Assembly: GCA_945863035.1 (NCBI GenBank) | Contig: CAMAZH010000026.1 | Span: forward strand, 1-39,978 | Direction: 5' to 3' | From: Chitinophaga pinensis | Lineage (GTDB): Bacteria; Bacteroidota; Bacteroidia; Bacteroidales; GCA-2748055 | DNA length: 39,978 nucleotides | In this document: in pieces, positions 33,386 to 39,978 of the stretch | Layout of the letters: every line of letters starts with the position of its first letter | Numbering within the stretch: position 1 is the stretch's first letter | The notes under the pieces: generated by a model | Database searches by the model: none | What the model was told of the DNA's origin: nothing | What the model saw: the letters and a program-made list of their open reading frames with translations, nothing else | Translations under genes and position numbers: made by a program

Positions 33386-34687
33386 ATGCAAAAATTAGAT
33401 ACAGTTCTGCTGCATCCTGCGGATCAGATTACCGAAATAATCAGAAGAATATACAGAGCCGGTATGACCACCACATCCGGTGGCAATATTTCAATTAAAG
33501 ATGAAGAGGGAAACATTTGGGTCACCCCATCGGCAATCGACAAAGGATCTTTGAAACGGACCGATATCATGTGCGTCAAGCCCGACGGATCGATCATCGG
33601 CCCTCACAAGCCATCTTCCGAGTACCCGTTCCACATTGCCATATATCTGGCGAGGCCCGATATAAAATCGATCATTCATGCTCATCCCCCTGCATTGGTA
33701 TCGTTCAGCATTGTGAGGCAAATACCTAACACAAATGTTATCCCACAGGCCAAACATGTATGCGGTCCCATTGGGTATGCCCCTTACGCTATTCCCGGGG
33801 GAGAAGAACTCGGGAGGAATATAGCCCTGGAGTTTGAAAAGGGTTTCAATGCGGTGATAATGGAAAACCATGGTACGGTGGTTGGCGGAACCGATTTAAA
33901 GGACACTTTCATACGGTTTGAAACCCTCGAGTTTGTTGCCCGAACGATCATTGGTGCTCACACGGTTGGAAACCCTGTTTTCCTTACCGACACCCAGATT
34001 GATTTTTTTGATTCACATATCCCGGCCGACTTACCAGAAATGAAAACCGTATCGCATCCGGCCGATGAGCTTGCAATCCGCGGTGAGATAAGCAACCTTG
34101 TGAGACGAGCCTGCGATCAGGGATTGATGATAAGTTCATATGGAACGGTTTCCGTCCGTTGGAAGGGAGATGATTTTCTCATTACCCCGAGAAACATCCC
34201 CCGTTGGGAAATTGGATTGGACGACATCATCCAGATTAAATCAGGAATGCGTGAGCCCGGCAAACTTCCCAGCAAGGCAGTTAGTGTGCACCAGGAAATT
34301 TACAGGCTGAATCCCCATATTCATTCAATAATAATTACTCAAACCCCAAACATAATGGCCTATGGGGTTTCCAACATGAAAATGGACGTGAGAACCATTC
34401 CTGAAAGCTGGATATTCTTGCAAGACATTCCAATCTTGCCATTTGGAATGCAGTTCTCGATGGAGGAAAACATCTCCAAAGCCTTCAGCAAAAACACACC
34501 GGCAATAATCATACAGAATGATTCCGCAATTGTAACGGGACAGTCGCTTTTGCAGGCTTTCGACAGGCTGGAGGTTGCCGAATTCAGTGCCAAATCACTC
34601 ATCATGAGCAAGCCTCTTGGCGAACTTGTGCCAATTGGAAGTGAACAAATCCAGGCATTACGGGAGAAGTTTTTGGGTAACTCATAA
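33386..34687 (+). CDS. Double-domain class II aldolase, probable L-rhamnulose-1-phosphate aldolase
   Basis: 433 residues from the ATG at 33386; a longer frame to 33257 would start inside the perfect hairpin and cross the REP-like element, so it is rejected. Two class II aldolase/adducin domains in tandem. The first (about 5-195) has the full active site: E79 in SSEYPFH, zinc ligands H98 and H100 in IIHAHPP, and H162 in MENHGTV. The second (about 220-425) keeps the fold but has TQT at 318-320 in place of HAH, Asp379 in place of the third His, and no Glu at the matching site, so it cannot bind zinc in the usual way. The enzyme should split L-rhamnulose 1-phosphate into dihydroxyacetone phosphate and L-lactaldehyde; L-fuculose 1-phosphate is the alternative. 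The next gene starts 16 bp later. Confidence 0.82.
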   Translation: MQKLDTVLLHPADQITEIIRRIYRAGMTTTSGGNISIKDEEGNIWVTPSAIDKGSLKRTDIMCVKPDGSIIGPHKPSSEYPFHIAIYLARPDIKSIIHAHPPALVSFSIVRQIPNTNVIPQAKHVCGPIGYAPYAIPGGEELGRNIALEFEKGFNAVIMENHGTVVGGTDLKDTFIRFETLEFVARTIIGAHTVGNPVFLTDTQIDFFDSHIPADLPEMKTVSHPADELAIRGEISNLVRRACDQGLMISSYGTVSVRWKGDDFLITPRNIPRWEIGLDDIIQIKSGMREPGKLPSKAVSVHQEIYRLNPHIHSIIITQTPNIMAYGVSNMKMDVRTIPESWIFLQDIPILPFGMQFSMEENISKAFSKNTPAIIIQNDSAIVTGQSLLQAFDRLEVAEFSAKSLIMSKPLGELVPIGSEQIQALREKFLGNS

Positions 34688-34703
34688 TTAAAAGCTGTTA
34701 GTC

Positions 34704-36467
34704 ATGAAAATCAAATCGTTTTTACCTATAATATTTCTGGCGATTCTCTTTGTTTCCTGCAAGGAACAGATCAAAGTATCCCCAATACCTGAAAAGCCAT
34801 CAAACTCAGCGCAGTTTGATGAAAGAGCCCGGGAGTACATCTCCCCCGTTAAAATAATATGGCTCTCCGATACTTCGGGTAAATACCTTATTAACCCGTC
34901 GAAACTGCTTGAAAAGGGCAACGGTCAGGCCGATCTGGTGAGTAGCAACCTATTTCAGATGAAAAGCGATGGGAGCCACCATGCCGCGGTTGTGCTGGAT
35001 TTCGGTAAGGAATTGCAGGGAGGCATTCAAATTGTCACAGGTATGTTTCCGGATCAGAGTCCAATTCGGGTGCGTATTACCCTTGGCGAATCGGTAAGCG
35101 AGGCAATGAGCGATTCCAAAACATCCTCCGCGACCAACGACCATGCAATGAGAGATTACACGCTGGAACTGCCGTGGTTGGGCAGGATCGATGTGGGAAA
35201 CTCGGGCTTCCGATTTGTAAGGATTGAAATGCTGGATGAGGGTAGAAACCTGATATTGAAAGAAATCAGAGCCGTTTCGATATACCGGGATATTCCCTAT
35301 CTGGGTTCGTTTAAAAGCAACGATGAGCTGCTTAACCAAATTTGGGCAACCGGAGCCTACACGGTTCATCTGAACATGCAGGAGTATCTTTGGGATGGGA
35401 TTAAACGCGACAGGCTGGTATGGGTTGGAGATATGCATCCTGAAGTAATGACCATTCTTTCTGTTTTTGGAGCAAACGAAGTGGTTCCGGCAAGCCTTGA
35501 CCTTATTGCTGAAATCACCAAACTGCCCGAATGGATGAACGGTATCAGTTCCTATTCGATGTGGTGGATACTCATTCAGCATGAGTGGTATATGCATACT
35601 GGCAATCTTGAATATTTGAAGAGTCATGGCAAGTATATATTCGAACTTCTGGAGCATCTGAAAACAAAAATTGATCCCGAGGGAAAAGAAATCCTCGATG
35701 GCACAAGATTTCTCGATTGGCCAACGAGTCCTAACACTGATGCCATTCATGCCGGACTTCAGTCGCTCATGGTAATGAGTTTCGATGCCGGAGTTGAGAT
35801 CGCCAACCTGCTGGATGAACCTGAAAAGTCTAAAGATTATGCCGCCGTACGTGAGCAATTGAAAAAACATATTCCCAGTCCCAACGGAAATAAGTCGGGC
35901 GGGGCATTGCTCTCCATCTCAGGATTATCGGATCCCCTGAAAATGAATCAGGAATTGCTTGCGGTAAACGGTACCGAAGGAATTTCATCCTTTTATGGCT
36001 ACTATGTGTTACAAGCTCGCGCAATGGCAGGAGATTACGATGGTGCCCTTGAAGTGATCCGAAAATACTGGGGTGGGATGATCGACCTGGGCGCCACTAC
36101 TTTCTGGGAAGATTTTGATCTTGCGTGGATGGAAAATGCTGGTCGCATTGATGAGATCACACCGGAAGGAAAAGTTGATGTTCATGCCGAATATGGGAAC
36201 TACTGCTATAAAGGCCTGCGGAACAGCTTCTGTCACGGCTGGGCATCCGGCCCAACCACATGGCTTTCGGAGCATGTTTTGGGTGTTAAGGTGCTCGAGG
36301 CCGGCTGCACGAAAGTGAAAATCGAACCCCATCTCGGAGATCTTCAATGGGTGGAAGGCTCCTACCCGACTCCTTATGGAGTTATTAAGGTAAGGCATGA
36401 AAAACAGGCAAATGGTAAGATTAAATCATTTATCAATGCTCCCAAAGAAATACAAATAATAAATTAG
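34704..36467 (+). CDS. GH78-like alpha-L-rhamnosidase lipoprotein
   Basis: 587 residues. The start (PIIFLAILFVSCKE) is a lipoprotein signal with Cys19. A beta-sandwich (about 70-200: VLDFGKELQGGIQI, VRITLGE, FRFVRIEMLDE) precedes an alpha/alpha-six barrel of the bacterial rhamnosidase type (about 205-510): DGIKRDRLVWVGDMHPE, ATTFWEDFD with E469 a likely catalytic residue, and CHGWASGPTTWLSEHVLG, then a short beta tail (VEGSYPTPYGVIKV). It is shorter than typical multi-domain GH78 enzymes because it lacks the N-terminal FnIII and D-type modules. It should release terminal alpha-L-rhamnose at the cell envelope. Only 16 bp separate it from the aldolase gene, so sugar release and breakdown are co-transcribed. 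Confidence 0.85.
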   Translation: MKIKSFLPIIFLAILFVSCKEQIKVSPIPEKPSNSAQFDERAREYISPVKIIWLSDTSGKYLINPSKLLEKGNGQADLVSSNLFQMKSDGSHHAAVVLDFGKELQGGIQIVTGMFPDQSPIRVRITLGESVSEAMSDSKTSSATNDHAMRDYTLELPWLGRIDVGNSGFRFVRIEMLDEGRNLILKEIRAVSIYRDIPYLGSFKSNDELLNQIWATGAYTVHLNMQEYLWDGIKRDRLVWVGDMHPEVMTILSVFGANEVVPASLDLIAEITKLPEWMNGISSYSMWWILIQHEWYMHTGNLEYLKSHGKYIFELLEHLKTKIDPEGKEILDGTRFLDWPTSPNTDAIHAGLQSLMVMSFDAGVEIANLLDEPEKSKDYAAVREQLKKHIPSPNGNKSGGALLSISGLSDPLKMNQELLAVNGTEGISSFYGYYVLQARAMAGDYDGALEVIRKYWGGMIDLGATTFWEDFDLAWMENAGRIDEITPEGKVDVHAEYGNYCYKGLRNSFCHGWASGPTTWLSEHVLGVKVLEAGCTKVKIEPHLGDLQWVEGSYPTPYGVIKVRHEKQANGKIKSFINAPKEIQIIN

Positions 36468-36482
36468 CAAAAATCATTAACC

Positions 36483-37928
36483 ATGTATTCATCGCGTTTA
36501 TTTAGTATAATACCAGAAAAAAATACTGGAAAATTTATTTCCCTTTTAACCATATTTCTATTTTCACTTCTCTTTTTTGCCGCCTGCCATAGAGGGGTGA
36601 CTATCAACTCAGCGCAAAATCCCCAAACAGAAATCAGTTGTGTCTTTTCAGATCCTGATGGAGGCGAGCCGTTTTGGAGGTTTCTTAATCATGACGATAA
36701 ACACTGGCACCACGCATCCGATTTCAATGAACTGAACAAAATGATTCGGTTGAGTAAAAACAAGGAAGTTTGGATTAGATTGGTAGTAAACCATAGTGCT
36801 GAAACTTTAAATAATAGTTATTTCAGAATAGCTAATACAGGCGAAGGTATTATTTACATCAACGGAATAGAATGGGTGAAGCTAAATCCAGGCGGATCTG
36901 ATACAACAGATGTGATTATCTCTCCAAGACGTCCTGAAAACCTGGGAAAGAATGTCTATGCCATACATATTCTAAAAAGCGATTCTGTTGCTCCATTCTT
37001 TCTCGGGTTTATTCAACCGGGATGGATGGAAACCGATACCGAAACTGTTCCGCCAAATCATGTTGTGGATACCATGATGAGAGATGGAATGGTTTGTAAA
37101 GGAGGAGATGGATATTGGTACCTTACAGGTACAACAGGCGACAGCAGCTTCCTTCAGCCCGGAGAGAAAAACTGGTTGATAAGCGAAGGCATCCAATTAT
37201 TCCGATCCAAAGATTTAACTAACTGGGATACAATTGGCTACGTATGGACTTTTGATAAGAATGCCACATGGCAGAAAGATTTCGGGACTATCGGGGGGAG
37301 AGGTCCTGCACGAGGTGTTTTCGCTCCACAGCTCCATTACATAAAAGGCAAATATTGGCTTATTTTTTCAGTTAACCATACCACAGTATCTCATCAGTTT
37401 GGAATTACGCTCTTGTGCTCTGATAAGGCTGAAGGGCCATACATTGATGTATCACCTCAGAGGCAGCTTACCAATGGGTTCGATCCGGATCTGTTTGAAG
37501 ATGATGACGGGAAGGTTTATTTTTTAAAGCATGGAGGTGAAATTGCTGAAATGAAAGAAGACATGTCAGGAATTGCCTCACCTTTCCGGCAGTTGAGAGC
37601 AGCAAATTATCCTTATGTGGGCTACGAAGGTGTATTCCTTTTCAAACGCGACAAGAAATACTATCTTACTTCTGCCGAGTGGAATGTTCACCCGGATGGA
37701 AAAACCAGCTATGACAGTATGATTGCATCGGCAGATAGCATATATGGCCCTTATAGTAATCGCTATTGCGCACTTCGTTTTGGCGGTCATAACGGATATT
37801 TCGAAGGTCCCGACGGGGATTTGTATGCCACCCTGTGGTGTTATCCGGATAAAAGCCCCGAGTGGCAGATGCTCACAATTACCCGGATGGTTCAAAATAA
37901 TCAGGATTTATGGCACCCCGCAAAATAA
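36483..37928 (+). CDS. GH43-like lipoprotein with N-terminal beta-sandwich
   Basis: 481 residues; lipoprotein signal LLFFAAC with Cys35. Residues about 50-175 form a galactose-binding-like sandwich (GEPFWRFLN, YFRIANTGEGIIYINGIEW). Residues about 190-481 form a five-bladed propeller of clan GH-F/GH43: base D201 in MMRDGMVCKG, pKa-modulating D334 in GFDPDLFEDDDG and acid E382 in GYEGVFLF. All three catalytic carboxylates are there, so it should be active. Substrate not decided; galactosyl, arabinosyl or xylosyl side groups next to rhamnose are typical. It lies 15 bp after the GH78-like gene and belongs to the same operon. The sandwich could dock the enzyme on its glycan. Confidence 0.8.
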   Translation: MYSSRLFSIIPEKNTGKFISLLTIFLFSLLFFAACHRGVTINSAQNPQTEISCVFSDPDGGEPFWRFLNHDDKHWHHASDFNELNKMIRLSKNKEVWIRLVVNHSAETLNNSYFRIANTGEGIIYINGIEWVKLNPGGSDTTDVIISPRRPENLGKNVYAIHILKSDSVAPFFLGFIQPGWMETDTETVPPNHVVDTMMRDGMVCKGGDGYWYLTGTTGDSSFLQPGEKNWLISEGIQLFRSKDLTNWDTIGYVWTFDKNATWQKDFGTIGGRGPARGVFAPQLHYIKGKYWLIFSVNHTTVSHQFGITLLCSDKAEGPYIDVSPQRQLTNGFDPDLFEDDDGKVYFLKHGGEIAEMKEDMSGIASPFRQLRAANYPYVGYEGVFLFKRDKKYYLTSAEWNVHPDGKTSYDSMIASADSIYGPYSNRYCALRFGGHNGYFEGPDGDLYATLWCYPDKSPEWQMLTITRMVQNNQDLWHPAK

Positions 37929-37987
37929 TCCGAAAGAACCTTTATAAATTACAAACATAAAAAAATACACTCTTTAATATACTCATC

Positions 37988-39262
37988 ATGAAAAAGCTTT
38001 TTTTTTCCCTGCTTGTCTTAATTTCAATTTCCGCATCTGGTCAAAAACTAATACAGGATCCTCAGTTAATTAGTTTCCGGAAATCTCTTACCAGCCTTGA
38101 TTCCCTGATGAAAAAAGGCATAATGACGGAAGACTTGACCCAAATGAAGTATTTTACAGGCTATGCATATAAAACGCTGTATGACTGGGATCAGTATTTT
38201 GAATCCATAGTACAGATTTACATGGGCTGGCCTTCAGATTATATTAAGAACGGAGTGATTATTTTTCTAAAAAACCAGAAAGAAAATGGTTTTATCGCTC
38301 GCTCTGTTCCTTCAAACGAATGGCATGATCCTGAGCATGTGAAACCCTTTCTTGCACAAATTGCCTGCTTGGTTTATACGGCTTACGACGAAAAAGACTG
38401 GATTCTTCAGGAACCTTACTTTTCAAAGCTGAAAAAATATCTCGATTATTGGTTGGTAGATATGGACATCAATAAAAATGGATTAAGCGAATGGATGAGC
38501 GCACCACATACCGGCATGGATAATCAGCATGAACGTGCAGGATTCTGGCTCGATCGCGGTTGTGAAGGTGTAGATCTGAATTGCTACATTGTGAAAGAGT
38601 GTAAAGCCTTTGCCAAACTTGCACGGCTTGCAGGCAAGGAAAACCTGGCCAAAGAATACGAAAAGAAAGCTCAGGAACGTACTGCCACTATTCAGAACTT
38701 GCTTTGGGATGAAAAAGACGGCTTTTATTACGACAGGAAAGTTGATAAAGACAAACCTCTTTCAAAAACTGTCTGGGCTCACAATATCATGAATGGAATG
38801 TCGGCAGGTCAATATAAAATCCCTGTAAGATCTGTAGCTGCCTTCACTGTTTTGTGGGCTGAGGTTGCAACCCCTGAGCAAGCCAAAAGAATGATCAATG
38901 AATACCTTACCAATCCAAGAGAATTCTGGACACCCTACCCTATTGCAACATTGTCAAAATCCGAACCCGGTTACTCTCCAGTTTACCATGTTACCGATAT
39001 GGGCTGTAGCTGGAGATCAACAATCTGGATACCAACCAACTACATGGTTTACAACGGCTTGAAATATTATGGTTACGATCAGATAGCTTCTGTACTTGCT
39101 CAACGAACAAAAGAGTTAATGGATAAAGCAGGGAATCGCGAATACTATGAAACAGAAACAGGAAATGGTTTGGGTTTGGATCCCTTCTGGGGCTGGAGTC
39201 TTTTAGGGCATTTCTTTATGCTTGAAGAAGATTTGAAGTGGGATATAAATTCAGTTGATTAG
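37988..39262 (+). CDS. Secreted GH37/GH63-like alpha/alpha-barrel glycosidase
   Basis: 424 residues with a signal peptide (about 1-18, FSLLVLISISASGQ). The single domain is an alpha/alpha-six barrel of the trehalase/MGH type: YDWDQYFESI at the entrance, HTGMDNQHERAGFWLDRG with D178 a likely general acid, LLWDEKDGFYYD, and YYETETGNGLGLDPFWGWS, where E388 or E390 is a likely base. Members of GH37 and GH63 hydrolyse alpha-glucosides such as trehalose, mannosylglycerate or glucosylglycerate. In this place it more likely removes an alpha-linked sugar attached to the rhamnose-containing glycan. The length is that of the minimal catalytic core. The gap to the upstream gene is 59 bp. Confidence 0.78.
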   Translation: MKKLFFSLLVLISISASGQKLIQDPQLISFRKSLTSLDSLMKKGIMTEDLTQMKYFTGYAYKTLYDWDQYFESIVQIYMGWPSDYIKNGVIIFLKNQKENGFIARSVPSNEWHDPEHVKPFLAQIACLVYTAYDEKDWILQEPYFSKLKKYLDYWLVDMDINKNGLSEWMSAPHTGMDNQHERAGFWLDRGCEGVDLNCYIVKECKAFAKLARLAGKENLAKEYEKKAQERTATIQNLLWDEKDGFYYDRKVDKDKPLSKTVWAHNIMNGMSAGQYKIPVRSVAAFTVLWAEVATPEQAKRMINEYLTNPREFWTPYPIATLSKSEPGYSPVYHVTDMGCSWRSTIWIPTNYMVYNGLKYYGYDQIASVLAQRTKELMDKAGNREYYETETGNGLGLDPFWGWSLLGHFFMLEEDLKWDINSVD

Positions 39263-39311
39263 TGTTTCACAGCGAAACAATATTTCGACTTTTAACAAAT
39301 ATTCAAATACC

Positions 39312-39978
39312 ATGTACCGATCGATAATCATCTTGCTTATTGCCCTGCAGACTATTATTTCCTGCAAGAATATGGACAGTTCCAACCTAAGCGTAAAGAA
39401 TCTCCGCTGTGATAATCAGGAGAATCCGTTAGGAATCGACACCTCATCCCCTGGGCTATCCTGGCAAATAGAATCCATCAACGATTCTGTAAGTCAGACC
39501 GCATATCATATTCTTGTTTCTTCAAGTCCGGAGCTCCTCAAAAAGGATGTGGGTGATTTATGGGATTCGGAAAAAACGATGGGCAAGAATTCCAATCAGG
39601 TAATTTATTCAGGGGAAAAAATCGAATCCGGGATAAGCTGCCATTGGAAGGTCAAAGTATGGGATCAGAATGGGGCTTCAAGTCCCTGGAGCCAACCTGC
39701 TGAATGGAGCATGGGACTGTTGGATTCATCAGATTGGAAGGCCAAATGGATCAGTTCCGGCCAAGCTGACAAATCTCCAATGCCTTTATTCAGAAAGGAT
39801 TTCAACGTAAGTGACAAAATTAAAAGCGCCAGGGTTTACATCTCGGGAATGGGGTATTACGAGGCATGGCTTAACGGCAAAAAAGTGGGCGATCATGTAT
39901 TGGATCCGGCCCAAACCAACTATGACAAATATGCTCTTTACTCCACTTACAACATAACAGACCTTGTTATTGCAGGGG
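39312..39978 (+). CDS. GH78 alpha-L-rhamnosidase, 5' part (runs off the window)
   Basis: 222 complete codons are visible and the frame is open to the edge. The start MYRSIIILLIALQTIISC is a lipoprotein signal with the Cys at 18. The following FnIII-like module (LRCDNQENPLGIDTSSPGLS, then VKVWDQNGASSPWS) and the start of the rhamnosidase N-terminal domain (FRKDFNV, ARVYISGMGYYEAWLNGKK, GDHVLDPAQTNYDKYALYST) are typical of full-length GH78 enzymes of roughly 850-1100 residues. It should cleave alpha-L-rhamnosidic bonds. It follows the GH37/63-like gene by 49 bp. The catalytic barrel lies outside the window. Confidence 0.9.
   Translation, partial: MYRSIIILLIALQTIISCKNMDSSNLSVKNLRCDNQENPLGIDTSSPGLSWQIESINDSVSQTAYHILVSSSPELLKKDVGDLWDSEKTMGKNSNQVIYSGEKIESGISCHWKVKVWDQNGASSPWSQPAEWSMGLLDSSDWKAKWISSGQADKSPMPLFRKDFNVSDKIKSARVYISGMGYYEAWLNGKKVGDHVLDPAQTNYDKYALYSTYNITDLVIAG

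Noticed and set aside
34950..35870. 306-residue minus-strand frame
   Set aside because: It is the mirror image of the GH78-like gene, with low-complexity composition typical of antisense frames and no family motifs.

Overview
The window looks like a chromosomal stretch of a Bacteroidetes (Bacteroidota) polysaccharide degrader. The evidence is three very long secreted enzymes ending in type IX secretion (T9SS) sorting domains, a TonB-dependent receptor with an N-terminal carboxypeptidase-regulatory-like domain, many lipoprotein or secreted glycosidases, and a complete-looking L-rhamnose catabolic gene run. All well-supported metabolic genes lie on the + strand. I see no rRNA, tRNA or CRISPR array.

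Layout. (1) 1-6.0 kb: a decayed minus-strand remnant at the left edge, a T9SS-exported putative GH71/99-like protein with a duplicated module, and a GH2-type glycosidase. (2) 6.2-12.3 kb: a fucose-flavoured and visibly decaying block, with a GH95 remnant, a DUF5703 (GH95-like) protein, a GH29 alpha-L-fucosidase, a GH2 fragment with a stop at codon 2 that runs into a broken IS4-type transposase, and a Tat-signal aldo/keto reductase. (3) 12.3-23.7 kb: an 11.3 kb block bounded by two copies of a 60-bp repeat. It carries a DUF4450 protein, a GH43 lipoprotein, a fused SGNH esterase/GH71-99-like/PA14 protein and a TonB-dependent receptor. (4) 23.7-24.9 kb: an AT-rich minus-strand pair (nucleotidyltransferase-like protein plus a small helical protein) and a 120-bp MITE-like inverted-repeat element. 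(5) 24.9-28.9 kb: a seven-module T9SS-secreted GH71/99-like enzyme. (6) 29.0-40.0 kb: rhaT, rhaM, rhaA, an FGGY kinase and a double-domain class II aldolase, followed by a GH78-like lipoprotein, a GH43-like lipoprotein, a GH37/GH63-like protein and the start of a second GH78.

How it works together (inference). Secreted modular enzymes and lipoprotein exo-glycosidases cut a rhamnose-containing, probably also fucose-containing, glycan. The TonB receptor imports fragments. GH78 enzymes release L-rhamnose, which RhaT imports, RhaM epimerises, RhaA isomerises, the FGGY kinase phosphorylates and the class II aldolase cleaves. No SusD partner, no canonical SusC and no regulator gene lie in the window. 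The most interesting parts are the three different architectures built around GH71/99-like domains, the DUF5703 and DUF4450 proteins, the two-domain aldolase whose second half has lost its metal ligands, and the traces of repeat-mediated shuffling.
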